A DNA stretch of 64,000 nucleotides from assembly GCF_024198235.1 (NCBI RefSeq), contig NZ_JAKCFB010000009.1:124001-188000 (forward strand), read 5' to 3'. The translations under genes were made by a program, and so were the position numbers. The notes beneath the pieces are model-generated. The model saw only the letters and a list, made by a program, of their open reading frames with translations. It was not told where the DNA came from and searched no databases. This stretch comes from Myxococcus dinghuensis (GTDB lineage Bacteria; Myxococcota; Myxococcia; Myxococcales; Myxococcaceae). Below, piece by piece: positions 24,084 to 33,433 of this stretch (its first letter is position 1; every line of letters starts with the position of its first letter).

Positions 24084-25388
24084 ATGAACCGACTCGCCGC
24101 GCTCGTCCTCTGTGTGCTTCCGTCCCTGGTGTCCGCGCAGCCCGCCACGCCGGAGCAGTGGGTGGTGACCACCGACCGGTGGGGCAACCTCCTCCACCAG
24201 TCCCTCTCCTGGACCCAGGAGGGGAAGAAGCTGTCGGGCGAGCTGGAGGGGGACCGGCTCGAGGGGGAGCGCCAGGGCGCGGAGGTGCGCTTCGTCGTCA
24301 CGGACTCGAGACAGGCGACGTCCGTGTTCACCGGCCGACGGTCTGGGGACACGCTGAAGGGCACGGTGGAGCTGCCCGACCCCAACGACGCGAAGGCGCG
24401 GGCGCGCCATGGCTTCACCGCGCGGCGCGTCCCGCCGCGTCCGTCCGGGCCGCCGCGCGTCCTCGACTTCAAGCCCACCACGTACTCGAACGAGTTCTCC
24501 GCGAATCGGGAGCCCGTGCTCACGCTGTGGTCGGGCGACACGGTGCGCACGACGACGCTGGATTCGGGCGGCATGGACGAGAAGGGCGTCACGCGCGCGC
24601 TCTACGGCAACCCGCAGACGGGGCCCTTCTTCATCGCGGACGCGCGGGTGGGGGACACGCTGGCCATCCGCCTGGTGCGGCTGCGGTTGAGCCGCGACTC
24701 GGCGGACAGCCTGGACGCCATCGTGGGACGCGCGCTCACGCCGCGGCTGGCGTCGCGGTCCGGGGAGCTGGGCAAGCCCGTGCGCTGGAGGCTGGACGTG
24801 GCGCGTGGGGTGGCGAGCCCGGAGTCACCCTCCGAGCGGCTGAAGGGCTTCTCCATCCCCTTGAGGCCCATGCTGGGGGGACTCGCGGTGGCGCCGGACT
24901 TCGGGATGCCGCCGATGTCCACCGGCGACACCGGCCGCTTCGGCGGCAACATGGACTTCAACGAGGTGGTGGCGGGCAACACCGTCTACCTTCCCGTGGG
25001 CCAGCCCGGAGCGCTGCTCTACCTGGGCGACGGGCATGCGGGGCAGGGGGACGGTGAGACGTCGCAGTTCGCGCTGGAGACGTCGCTGGAGGTGGAGTTC
25101 ACCGTGGAGGTCATCCGCGGGAAGGCGCCCTCGATGCCGCGCGTGGAGTCCCCCACGCACCTCATGGTGCTGGGGCAGGCGGGCTCGCTGGACGACGCGC
25201 TCCGCCTGGCGACCAGCGGCCTGACGCAGTGGCTGGAGCAGGACTACGGGCTCGGCCTGTCGGAGTGCGCCCAGGTGCTGGGCAGCAGCGTGCAATACAG
25301 CGTGGCCAACCTCGCGGGCCGCAGCGTGGGCGTGGCCGCGAAGCTGGAGAAGGCGCGGCTCGAGGGGCTTCGACGGACGCGCGAGTAG
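24084..25388 (+). CDS. Secreted acetamidase/formamidase-family protein
   Basis: A 434-residue protein. ATG 24084 opens a signal peptide (residues 1-18, ending LVSAQP). Residues about 20-115 form an extra N-terminal beta domain. From about 125 on it matches the FmdA/AmdA family: THYxxx-like 'FKPTTYSNEFS', 'SGDTVRTTTLDSGG' and the very conserved GGNMDFNEVVAGNTVYLP followed by LGDGHAGQGDGE. Family members hydrolyse short amides to ammonia and acid with metal ligands in these motifs. A secreted form with an added domain is less usual. It lies 79 bp downstream of tal and in the same direction. Confidence 0.83.
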   Translation: MNRLAALVLCVLPSLVSAQPATPEQWVVTTDRWGNLLHQSLSWTQEGKKLSGELEGDRLEGERQGAEVRFVVTDSRQATSVFTGRRSGDTLKGTVELPDPNDAKARARHGFTARRVPPRPSGPPRVLDFKPTTYSNEFSANREPVLTLWSGDTVRTTTLDSGGMDEKGVTRALYGNPQTGPFFIADARVGDTLAIRLVRLRLSRDSADSLDAIVGRALTPRLASRSGELGKPVRWRLDVARGVASPESPSERLKGFSIPLRPMLGGLAVAPDFGMPPMSTGDTGRFGGNMDFNEVVAGNTVYLPVGQPGALLYLGDGHAGQGDGETSQFALETSLEVEFTVEVIRGKAPSMPRVESPTHLMVLGQAGSLDDALRLATSGLTQWLEQDYGLGLSECAQVLGSSVQYSVANLAGRSVGVAAKLEKARLEGLRRTRE

Positions 25389-25967
25389 TCGGTGGTCGGG
25401 TCGGGGTGGTCCGTCGTGAGGCGGGTGGCCGCTGCTTCGACCCAGCTCGTGGCGGGCACCGCGCCCTCGACGAGGCTCCGCGCGGGGAAGCCAGCTCCAA
25501 CGGCCCCCTACCCCCCGGGGCCTGGGTAGGAGGGAGAGGTGCGTGCCCAGGTGCCGGCCGTCGCGTGCAATCCGGGGGGGCCTGCTGGAGCGGCACCTCG
25601 ATTTCGAGCGTGCCGGAGCTGGCTCGGGCCACGGGCGCTCGACAGGTCAGGACGCTGGCGAGTCCGACCCGGTGCCGAGGAGAGGCACGGCGGAAGCAGC
25701 GCGGTTCTCGGGGGTGTGGGTTTTCTCGTGACATGGGCGAGTCGGCATCGCCCTCGTGGGTCCGGTGGTTTCGAGGTCGGCGCATCCCAGTTCCGGGCGT
25801 GCCTTGCGCGGTTGTGGGAATGACGGGGCGGGTCCAGGCGTGGGTCGCGGGCGCTCTCCAGAGTGGGGGGCGGGGCCGCGCGGCGTGGCATCCACCTTGC
25901 TCGAAGAAGCCCCGCGCCCGTGCACCCGCGGGCACCGTCACGGGATGACGGCCTGGAGGACCACACG
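25389..25967. other. 579-bp non-coding region
   Basis: No convincing gene is seen: the open frames here have poor codon position bias and low-complexity Arg/Pro products. The 3' end holds a sigma-54 type promoter (25886-25901) and the GGAGG ribosome site of the permease. The rest may contain enhancer sites for that promoter. Confidence 0.5.
25886..25901 (+). promoter_or_regulatory. Sigma-54 (-24/-12) promoter
   Basis: TGGCATCCACCTTGCT matches the TGGCAY-N5-TTGCT consensus, with GG (25887-25888) and GC (25899-25900) exactly 10 bp apart as sigma-54 requires. Transcription would start near 25912, about 55 bp before the permease ATG at 25968. Sigma-54 promoters need an enhancer-binding activator, which are abundant in myxobacteria. 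Confidence 0.6.
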
Positions 25968-28391
25968 ATGAGTCTCGCTCAGGACTTCCGCCTCGCGCTG
26001 CGCAAGCTGCGCGGCAGCCCGGGATTCACCCTGGTCGCCGTGCTGACGCTGGCGCTCGGGGTGGGCGCGAACAGCGCCATCTTCAGCGTGGTGGACGCGG
26101 TGCTCCTCCGCCCGCTGCCCATGGATGACGCCGAGCGGTTGGTGCGGCTGTACAGCCCGGAGGGCGAGGCGAAGGAGATGCCCACGTCGTCCCCGGACTT
26201 CATGGACTTCCAGGAGCGCAGCCGCAGCTTCTCCGGCATGACGGCGGTGCGTCACCACCAGCAGAGCCTGGGCAGCCCCGGCGTGGAGCCGGAGCGGCTG
26301 TCGGGCGCGTGGACCACGCCGGGGTTCTTCGAGGTGCTGGGCGCGCCGGTGCGGCTGGGGCGGGGGCTGACGCCAGCGGACTCCCAGCCGGGCGCCGAGC
26401 GCGTCATCGTGCTGTCCCACGGCCTGTGGCAGCGGCGCTTCGACGCGGACCCGGGCATCCTCGGCCGCACCGTCCAACTGGGCGGCGAGAACCGCACCGT
26501 GGTGGGCGTGGGGCGCGAGGGCTTCGACTTCCCCCAGGGCTCCCAGCTCTGGGCGCCGGTCGTCATCGACGCGGACTTCTCCAGCGAGGACAGCCGTGGC
26601 GCCCACGGCTGGCGCACCTACGCCCGGCTCCGGCCCGGCGTGACGTTGGAGGCGGCGTACGCGGACGTGGTGGCGGTTGCCCGGCAGTTGGAGGCCGAGC
26701 ACCCCACCACCAACACCGGTGTCTCCGCCAGCCTGGTGCCGCTGCGGGACGCGCTGGTGGGCAACGTGCGCCCGGCGCTGTTCGTGCTGCTGGGGGCGGT
26801 GGGGCTGGTGCTGCTCATCGCCTGCGCCAACCTGTCCAACCTGCTGCTGGCGCGCGCGGTGGGGCGCCGGGGCGAGCTGTCGGTGCGCATGGCGCTGGGG
26901 GCCAGCCGGGGCCAGGTCGTGCGCCAGTTGCTCGTCGAGAGTGGCGTGCTCGCGGGGCTGGGGGCGCTGCTCGGCATGCTGTTCGCCGGGTGGCTGCTGG
27001 ACGTGCTCCTGGCGCTGGCGCCGCGCAACATCCCCGGCCTGGAGCGGGTGTCCATCGACGGGCGCGTGCTCCTCTTCACCTGCGCGCTGGGGCTCTTCAC
27101 CGCGCTGCTCTTCGGCCTGCTGCCGGCGCTCCAGGCGTCGCGGGAGAACCCGGCCACCAGCCTGCGCGAGGTGGGCGCCAAGGGCAGCACGCGCGGCGGC
27201 GGACGCGCGCGCCACGTGCTCATCGTCGCGGAGACGGCGCTGGCGGTGGTGCTGCTCGTGGGCGGCGGGCTGCTGCTCAAGAGCTTCCAGAAGCTGAAGG
27301 ATTCGGACCCGGGCTTCCGCGCGGACGGGGTGCTGTCGTTCGAGCTGGAGCTGCCGGAGTCCACCTACCCGTGGGCGGGACCCGCGACGGAGCAGTTCTA
27401 CGCGACCCTGCTGGAGCGGCTGGGCGCGCTGCCCGGCGTGGAGGCGGTGGGGGCCGTCCAGGGGTTGCCGCTGAGCGGCAGCAACATGACGTCGGGCCTG
27501 CGCGACCTGGCCCTGCCGGAGCCCGCGCTGGGCGAGGGCTGGCTGTCCCAGGTCCACATCGTCACGCCCGGCTACGCCCAGACGCTGCGCATGCGGCTGG
27601 TGCGCGGGCGGCTGCTGGAGGCGGGGGACTCGGCCGCGCCGGGGCACCGCGCCGTGGTCATCAGCGAGGAGGCGGCCCGGCGCTACTGGCCCGGCGAGGA
27701 CCCGCTGGGGCGCGAGGTGGAGATCAGCGCGAGCTACGGCAAGGGCCGCTTCGGCGGTCGCGTCGTCGGCATCGTCGGCGACGTGCGCCACGAGGGCATC
27801 GAGAAGGACGCGTTCCCCCAGGTCTACGTGCCCTTCGCGCAGGCGCTCGGCAGCCGGATGACGGTGGTGCTGCGCACCCAGGACGACCCGCTGCGGTTGG
27901 CCGGACAGGTGCGCGAGGAGGTGAAGGCGCTGGACTCGAGCCTGCCGCTGGGCAACGTGCGCACCCTGGAGGCGCTGGTGGGCGGGGCGCTGGCGCAGCC
28001 GCGCTTCTTCATGCTGGTGACCACCAGCTTCGCGGTGCTGGCGCTCTTGCTGGCGGCGGTGGGGCTGTCGGGCGTCATCGCCCACGCGGTGAGCCACCGC
28101 ACGCGCGAGTTCGGCATCCGCATGGCGCTGGGCGCGCGCACCGGGGAGCTGATGCTCCTGGTGATGCGGCAGTACCTGCGGCTGACGTCCTACGGGCTCG
28201 TCATTGGGCTGGTGCTGGCGCTCGGGGTCAGCCGGATGCTGACCGGCATGGTGTACGGCATCGTCCCGTCCGACCCGCTGACCTACCTGGGCGTGGCGGC
28301 GCTGCTCGGCGCGGTGGCGCTGGTCGCCAGCTACGTGCCGGCGCTGCGCGTGGCGCGCGTGGACCCCATCGTCGCGCTGCGACAGGAGTGA
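25968..28391 (+). CDS. ADOP-type duplicated orphan ABC permease
   Basis: An 807-residue protein. ATG 25968 is preceded by GGAGG 8 nt upstream. The N-terminal segment with [21 protein letters not shown] and [18 protein letters not shown] is the hallmark of the MacB/FtsX-like orphan permeases. A periplasmic core (about 45-260), an FtsX block (about 270-400), a second periplasmic core (about 430-670) and a second FtsX block (about 680-800) follow, giving eight membrane spans. No ATPase gene lies nearby, which is normal for this family. It probably couples ATP hydrolysis by an unlinked partner to envelope work or export. Confidence 0.88.
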   Translation: MSLAQDFRLALRKLRGSPGFTLVAVLTLALGVGANSAIFSVVDAVLLRPLPMDDAERLVRLYSPEGEAKEMPTSSPDFMDFQERSRSFSGMTAVRHHQQSLGSPGVEPERLSGAWTTPGFFEVLGAPVRLGRGLTPADSQPGAERVIVLSHGLWQRRFDADPGILGRTVQLGGENRTVVGVGREGFDFPQGSQLWAPVVIDADFSSEDSRGAHGWRTYARLRPGVTLEAAYADVVAVARQLEAEHPTTNTGVSASLVPLRDALVGNVRPALFVLLGAVGLVLLIACANLSNLLLARAVGRRGELSVRMALGASRGQVVRQLLVESGVLAGLGALLGMLFAGWLLDVLLALAPRNIPGLERVSIDGRVLLFTCALGLFTALLFGLLPALQASRENPATSLREVGAKGSTRGGGRARHVLIVAETALAVVLLVGGGLLLKSFQKLKDSDPGFRADGVLSFELELPESTYPWAGPATEQFYATLLERLGALPGVEAVGAVQGLPLSGSNMTSGLRDLALPEPALGEGWLSQVHIVTPGYAQTLRMRLVRGRLLEAGDSAAPGHRAVVISEEAARRYWPGEDPLGREVEISASYGKGRFGGRVVGIVGDVRHEGIEKDAFPQVYVPFAQALGSRMTVVLRTQDDPLRLAGQVREEVKALDSSLPLGNVRTLEALVGGALAQPRFFMLVTTSFAVLALLLAAVGLSGVIAHAVSHRTREFGIRMALGARTGELMLLVMRQYLRLTSYGLVIGLVLALGVSRMLTGMVYGIVPSDPLTYLGVAALLGAVALVASYVPALRVARVDPIVALRQE

Positions 28392-28413
28392 GCCCACGCG
28401 CGCGGGCGCCCCG

Positions 28414-29064
28414 CTAGAAGATGGAGTCCTTCTCCGTGAGGTTGTAGACCTCCTGGACGTCGCGCAGCAGCTTGGGGAAGTCCAGCTCCAGGTCCTCGAG
28501 CAGGCCCGTGCGCATGTCGAAGACCCAGCCGTGCACCGTGGGGAAGCCCTTGTCCACGTAGCTGCGCTGCACGGCCGCCGTCTTGATGATGCTGATGCAC
28601 TGCTCGGTGACGTTGAGCTCCACCAGCCGGGCGTAGCGCGCCTCCGGGTCCGTGAGCGCGTCCAGCTCCGCCTTGTGCAGGCGGTACACGTCGCGCACGT
28701 TGCGCAGCCACGGGTTGAGGATGCCCAGGTCCCGGGGCTGCATGGCGGCCTTCACGCCCTGACAGCCGTAGTGGCCGCAGACGATGATGCGCTTCACCGC
28801 GAGGTGGCGCACGGCGTAGTTGATGACCGACATGACGTTCAGGTCGACGTTGTTGACCAGGTTCGCCACGTTGCGGTGGACGAAGACGTCCCCGGGCTCC
28901 ACGCCCATGATTTCGTTCGCGGGCACCCGGCTGTCCGAACAGCCGATGTAGAGGTACTCCGGGTTGTGCTCCGCGGACAGGCGCTCGAAGTAGCGGGGAT
29001 CGCCTTGGGTCTTCTCGGCGGCCCAGCGGCGATTGTTCTCGAAAATCTTCGCGTAGGATGGCAC
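28414..29064 (-). CDS. can: Beta-class carbonic anhydrase
   Basis: A 216-residue protein that interconverts CO2 and bicarbonate. GTG 29064 is the start that gives the normal N-terminus (PSYAKIFENNRRWAAEK). The zinc and catalytic residues are C42, D44 and R46 in GCSDSRVPANE, and H98 and C101 in CGHYGCQGV. This is the same numbering as E. coli Can. Length and the C-terminal helical region are typical of the plant-type beta class. It is convergent with the ABC permease, 22 bp apart. Confidence 0.93.
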   Translation of the reverse strand: MPSYAKIFENNRRWAAEKTQGDPRYFERLSAEHNPEYLYIGCSDSRVPANEIMGVEPGDVFVHRNVANLVNNVDLNVMSVINYAVRHLAVKRIIVCGHYGCQGVKAAMQPRDLGILNPWLRNVRDVYRLHKAELDALTDPEARYARLVELNVTEQCISIIKTAAVQRSYVDKGFPTVHGWVFDMRTGLLEDLELDFPKLLRDVQEVYNLTEKDSIF

Positions 29065-29156
29065 GGACCGAGTGCATGCCCGGCCTTGCTCCCCGCCGTC
29101 AACGGGGAACACCGTTTCAGCGCCCCCGGGGTGACAGCCTGCCCGCGCGCGGCGTG

Positions 29157-30722
29157 CTAGCGGGCGAGCTGGATGGGGCGTGACGGGGCGGGCCGCTGCT
29201 GGCGCATGTCGACGAGCACGTCGTAGGCGCGCCGCTCCGGCAGGACGGGCCCGGCGGCGAAGCGGTAGAAGCGGCGCACGTCCCGCTCCTGGGGGAAGCG
29301 CTCGCGCACCAGGGCCTGGAACAGCTCCTTGGCCACCCACTCCGTGTCCACGGAGACGGAGCCGAACTCGTCCAGGTAGCGCTGGGACGCGGAGGAGTCC
29401 GCCTGCCGGGCGGTGAGGACGAACACGCGCGACTGGCGGGACGGGACGACGGCGTCAGCGCCCTCGCGCATCAGCGCCAGCTCCCGCAGCTGCGGCTGGA
29501 CGAACAGCTCCTGGGATTGCTGGTGGGCCAGCAGCGCGCCCAGGGCCACGAACGACGTGAGCAGCACCGCCGCCACGCGGGGACCGGTCCGGGGCCAGGT
29601 GTCCCCCAGGCGCACCGCCGCCGCGACGAAGAACACGCACCACACGCCGGTGAGCGCGTAGAGGGTGCGGTAGGTGGGCCAGCGCTCCCCGGCGAGGAAG
29701 CTGACGCAGAAGGCGGCGGCGGACAGTCCACCCAGGGCCCCCAGCCAGGTGAGGAGCCCCACGCGCCCGGCGCGCCGCCACTCGACGAAGAGCCCCGCGG
29801 CCACCAGCAGCAGCGTGAAGCCCACCATGGGCCAGTAGCCGCCGGAGGGCGCCGCGTCCGTGTCGTTGAGCTCGATGAGCGCCAGCGCGTTGGGCAGCAC
29901 GCGGGTGACGAACCAGTCCGTCTTGTCCAGCAGGTGCCGCTCGAACGCCATGCGCGGCGAGGGCGTGAACACGCCCAGCGCGAAGGTCAGCCGGGTGACG
30001 GCGTAGGCGAGCCCCAGGCCGCCGCCCATGACGAGGAGGTAGCGCAGCCCCGTGCGCGCCACCGCGCGCGGGTCCGGGAACACACGCGCCACCAGCGCCG
30101 CCGCCAGCAGCACCACGAAGAACGGCGCGCTGGCCTGATAGATGAGCGTGGACGCGCCCAGCGCCACCACGCCGCCCAGGCACCACGCCCGGCGCCGCCA
30201 CGCGGCCTCCTCCGGCGCCGCCTCCAGGCCCCGCCGCGCGAGCGCGAACGCGGCCACGGCGCACAGCATGGCCACCGGCTGCGGCCAGCAGATGCTCCAA
30301 CTGGCGACGACCTGCGCGGAGGGAATCACGCCCAGCAGCGCCGCGAGCAGCGTGGCGGGCAGGCCCCGCCAGCCCTCGCGCCGCAGCACCAGGAACACCG
30401 CCACGGACAGCAGCCCCAGGCCCGCCACCGACATCGCCCGCATGCCGGACAGCCCCTGGATGTCCTCCGCCTCGCGCGTGGAGCGCTCCAGGAGCCAGCC
30501 GTACAGCGGGCGGCCCATGGCCCCACAGACGCGGAGGATCTTCCCCGGCTCCTCCCGCGCCTCGCGCAGGATGGAGTAGTCGTCACGCAGGCCATAGTGA
30601 TGGGAGATGGCGCCCGCGTAGATGGCCCAGGGCAACAGGAAGAGCAGGGCAGCCGAACCCAGGGCTCCGAGGGTGTGTCTCGTGAAACGTGTCCGCAGGG
30701 GAGACCTCTGAAGGCCCGGCAC
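29157..30722 (-). CDS. Polytopic membrane protein (glycosyltransferase-like)
   Basis: About 521 residues from GTG 30722; the start is uncertain (ATG 30788 is in frame but has no ribosome site). The protein has roughly ten hydrophobic segments between residues about 15 and 395, for example ALLFLLPWAIYAGAI and FFVVLLAAALVARVF. A soluble C-terminal part of about 125 residues follows. A short DYSILRE motif after the first span recalls the acidic loop of membrane glycosyltransferases of the GT-C fold. That assignment is tentative. It lies 93 bp upstream of the carbonic anhydrase start on the same strand. Confidence 0.7.
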   Translation of the reverse strand: MPGLQRSPLRTRFTRHTLGALGSAALLFLLPWAIYAGAISHHYGLRDDYSILREAREEPGKILRVCGAMGRPLYGWLLERSTREAEDIQGLSGMRAMSVAGLGLLSVAVFLVLRREGWRGLPATLLAALLGVIPSAQVVASWSICWPQPVAMLCAVAAFALARRGLEAAPEEAAWRRRAWCLGGVVALGASTLIYQASAPFFVVLLAAALVARVFPDPRAVARTGLRYLLVMGGGLGLAYAVTRLTFALGVFTPSPRMAFERHLLDKTDWFVTRVLPNALALIELNDTDAAPSGGYWPMVGFTLLLVAAGLFVEWRRAGRVGLLTWLGALGGLSAAAFCVSFLAGERWPTYRTLYALTGVWCVFFVAAAVRLGDTWPRTGPRVAAVLLTSFVALGALLAHQQSQELFVQPQLRELALMREGADAVVPSRQSRVFVLTARQADSSASQRYLDEFGSVSVDTEWVAKELFQALVRERFPQERDVRRFYRFAAGPVLPERRAYDVLVDMRQQRPAPSRPIQLAR

Positions 30723-30904
30723 TCTAGCAGAGCCCCATGACGCGTCTCGGCATGCGAGCGGGCGGCGGATATGTGCAACGCCAAACATGTGCGGAGGGTC
30801 CCTCCTCCCGGCCGGGGCGGGCCTCGGGACACACGCCTTGTCCGGGCCCCGCGGCGCCCCGAGACGAGGCTCCCTGCATGTGGGGACGGGGGCGGCGGGC
30901 TACC

Positions 30905-31303
30905 ATGGCGCGACCCGCCCGGACTGGAGTGCTCCCGTTGACCGTGTCCTCGCCCGAAGTGCAGTGCCCTCGCGACCCCGGGAACCCGGCGGGCGCGCCG
31001 TGCCCGCGGTGTGGCACGTTCACCTGTGGGGTCTGCGCGTCGCCGTGGGAGGGGCAGTGGCTGTGCCCGGACTGCGTGGGACGGGTGGCGCGGGGCGACG
31101 GGTCGTGGCTGGCGGTGGGCGCGGGCATCCTGGGCTTCCTGTCCCTGGCGTGCGTGCCGCTGGCGCTGGTGGCCATCGTCCTGGCGGGCATCGACCTGGC
31201 GAAGGGGGCGTCGCGAGGCCGCGCGGCGCGGCGGCTGGACGTGGTGGCCATCCTCGTGGCGCTGGCGGCCCTCGGCTTCTGGGGCGTCTTCCTGTTCGCG
31301 TGA
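30905..31303 (+). CDS. Small zinc-ribbon/two-helix membrane protein
   Basis: A 132-residue protein starting at ATG 30905. The first half has a cysteine-rich region (CPRCGTFTCGVCASPWEGQWLCPDC) that looks like a B-box-type or zinc-ribbon metal site. The second half has two hydrophobic spans (GILGFLSLACVPLALVAIVLAG and VVAILVALAALGFWGVFLF) of the DUF4190 kind. Probably an inner-membrane protein with a cytoplasmic zinc module. Function unknown. It converges on the 90-residue membrane protein 12 bp away. Confidence 0.68.
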   Translation: MARPARTGVLPLTVSSPEVQCPRDPGNPAGAPCPRCGTFTCGVCASPWEGQWLCPDCVGRVARGDGSWLAVGAGILGFLSLACVPLALVAIVLAGIDLAKGASRGRAARRLDVVAILVALAALGFWGVFLFA

Positions 31304-31315
31304 GCCGCCGCGCGG

Positions 31316-31588
31316 TCAGCCGGCGGGCGGAGGTGGCGGCGCCACCTGTCCCATGGGGAGCGCCTGGACGATGGCGTAGGCCATGAAGGCGCCCGTGCCC
31401 GCGACGGCGATTCCGAGCAGGTAGGCGCCGAAGCCCAGCTCGAACAGCGAGCCCATGACGGAGCCCGTCAGCTCGCCGAAGAACCAGAACGCCACGCCGA
31501 GCGCCGCCCAGCCGCGGCCGCGCTGTCGCTGCTGCGCGAGCTCCGCGAGCTTCTTGAAGAGGGCGATGACGGCGGCGATTTCGAGCAT
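31316..31588 (-). CDS. Small two-helix membrane protein
   Basis: A 90-residue protein, ATG 31588. Residues about 25-50 and 52-75 are hydrophobic, glycine-rich spans, and the C-terminus is a proline run. No conserved motif is recognised. Divergent from the ELWxxDGT lipoprotein across 155 bp. Confidence 0.6.
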   Translation of the reverse strand: MLEIAAVIALFKKLAELAQQRQRGRGWAALGVAFWFFGELTGSVMGSLFELGFGAYLLGIAVAGTGAFMAYAIVQALPMGQVAPPPPPAG

Positions 31589-31743
31589 GGGGCGACTCCA
31601 TCATGCCCGGGCGACGCGACGGAAGGGCCCGTCCGGGCGCGTCCGCCGCTGTCCGTCCAGCCATCCCTCTCACTGGCCCCCAGGGCGGGTGGTCCGCGAG
31701 GGAGGCGCTTCCTACCCTGGCGCGAAGCTCTTCGGCGGGGTGC

Positions 31744-33243
31744 ATGTTGATGCGGGGACTGGCGTGGCTGGCAATGGCGTGGGTGGGGGGGCTGGTGGCG
31801 GGGTGTGGAGAGGCTCCCATGGACGAGGCCCCGCACCCGGAGGCGGGACCGGCCCGCTCGGGGCATCCGGCGCTGCGGCCGGGGTCGCCTCGCAGGGTCA
31901 AGGCGTTCTTTCCCCAGACGCAGCTTCCGCCGCGTCTCGCGCCGGGGCCCGCGGAGCTGACGCCCTTCCAGGGGCGGCTGCTCTTCGCGGCCAACTTCGA
32001 GATTGGCGCCCGGGCGATCTGGACGAGTGACGGGACGTCCGTGGGGACGTACTCGTTGAAGACCTTCCCCGCGGGGCAACTGCCCGGGGCGGATGCCCGG
32101 GTGACCCAGTTGGCCAGCACCGGCTCGCAATTGTTCTTCACCGCGGGGGACGCGCCGGCGGGCAACGAGCTGTGGGTGACGGACGGCACCCGCGAGGGGA
32201 CCCGGCGGGTGGCGGACCTGACGCCGGGGCCGGCGAGCTCCAACCTGACGGGCCTCACCGTCCTGGGAGACTCGCTGGTGTTCTTCCGTCAAATCCCCGC
32301 GGCGCCTCCGGAGGTGGCCCACACGGAGCTGTGGCGCAGCGACGGCTCGACGGCGGGGACGCAGCGCGTGGTGCCCCTGGTGCCGGGTGGGGCCGTGGAG
32401 TGGCGCACGGTGCGGGTGGGCGGGGGGCTGCTCTTCTTCGTGGTGGACACCGATGGGAGCGTCCAGGCGTGGCGCACGGACGGCACCCTCACGGGCACGC
32501 GCGTCGTCGCCTCCTTCCCGTCGGAGGACGGCGGCTACGTCCCGATGGAGATGGGGGAGGCGGGGGACATGGCCTTCTTCAGCATGTTCGACGCGGAGGG
32601 CACGACGTCCATCTGGGGGACGGATGGCTCCAGCGACGGGACGCGCAACCTGTTCACCCTCCCCGCGGATGGCCGCCAGCCCCGGCTGCTGACCGCGGTG
32701 GGCGACAAGCTCTACTTCTCGCTCGTCGAGCCGGTGACGCAGCTGCTGACGCTCTACACGCTGCGCATGGATGGCCTGTCCACGCCGGTCGAGGTCGCCA
32801 CGCTGCCCAATCCCTACGCGAGCATGGGCGAGGCCGCTCCGCTCATCGCCACCACGGCGCGCGCCGGCGCCCGGCTCTTCTTCGAGTTGTACATCGGCAG
32901 CTCCGGCGCCACGCCGCGCGACACGCAGTTGTGGGTGACGGACGGCACGGGGGCGGGGACGAAGATGCTGCGCCGGCCCCTGAGCGTCTCCGACGAGTAC
33001 GCCTCGCCGCTGGTCGCCGCGGACGAGCAGTACGTGTTCTTCGCCTCGCACTCCGACGAGACGGGCGTCGAGCCCTGGGTGACGGATGGGACGACGACGG
33101 GCACCCGCCTCTTGAGGGACCTGCGCCCCGGCGTGCCCAACACCTATCCCCTCCACTACACGCGCGTGGGGGACCGGATGTACTTCACGGCCTTCGACGA
33201 CACGGTGGCCTACCAGCTGTGGATGGTGCCGCTGAACCCCTGA
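31744..33243 (+). CDS. ELWxxDGT-repeat lipoprotein
   Basis: A 499-residue protein. ATG 31744 (or 31750) opens a lipoprotein signal with lipobox LVAGC (Cys about 21). The mature protein is made of units such as ELWVTDGTREGTRRVADL, ELWRSDGSTAGTQRVVPL and QLWVTDGTGAGTKM alternating with LFFTA-type strands. This is the ELWxxDGT repeat, predicted to form beta-propellers and common in large myxobacterial surface proteins. A binding role on the cell surface is likely; the ligand is unknown. Confidence 0.85.
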   Translation: MLMRGLAWLAMAWVGGLVAGCGEAPMDEAPHPEAGPARSGHPALRPGSPRRVKAFFPQTQLPPRLAPGPAELTPFQGRLLFAANFEIGARAIWTSDGTSVGTYSLKTFPAGQLPGADARVTQLASTGSQLFFTAGDAPAGNELWVTDGTREGTRRVADLTPGPASSNLTGLTVLGDSLVFFRQIPAAPPEVAHTELWRSDGSTAGTQRVVPLVPGGAVEWRTVRVGGGLLFFVVDTDGSVQAWRTDGTLTGTRVVASFPSEDGGYVPMEMGEAGDMAFFSMFDAEGTTSIWGTDGSSDGTRNLFTLPADGRQPRLLTAVGDKLYFSLVEPVTQLLTLYTLRMDGLSTPVEVATLPNPYASMGEAAPLIATTARAGARLFFELYIGSSGATPRDTQLWVTDGTGAGTKMLRRPLSVSDEYASPLVAADEQYVFFASHSDETGVEPWVTDGTTTGTRLLRDLRPGVPNTYPLHYTRVGDRMYFTAFDDTVAYQLWMVPLNP

Positions 33244-33433
33244 AGTGTCCTTCCGCCGTCGTCCGACCCGGACGTGGGGCCAGCCCGAACGTCGTCGGCC
33301 GGACCGCGTCCGGGCATGCGCGTTGTCCCGTACACGTCCGGGCGCGGGCGGCTCGGGCCCCTTCGTTGACGCCGCGATTCCCCGCGGACACCTACTACGT
33401 CCCTGGACGGGCTCGAGTGCCGGGACGGATGGC

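Noticed and set aside
25539-25823. Small frames in the 25.4-26.0 kb gap
   Set aside because: All give Arg/Pro/Gly-rich products without codon-position bias or start signals, as expected of shadow frames in GC-rich DNA.
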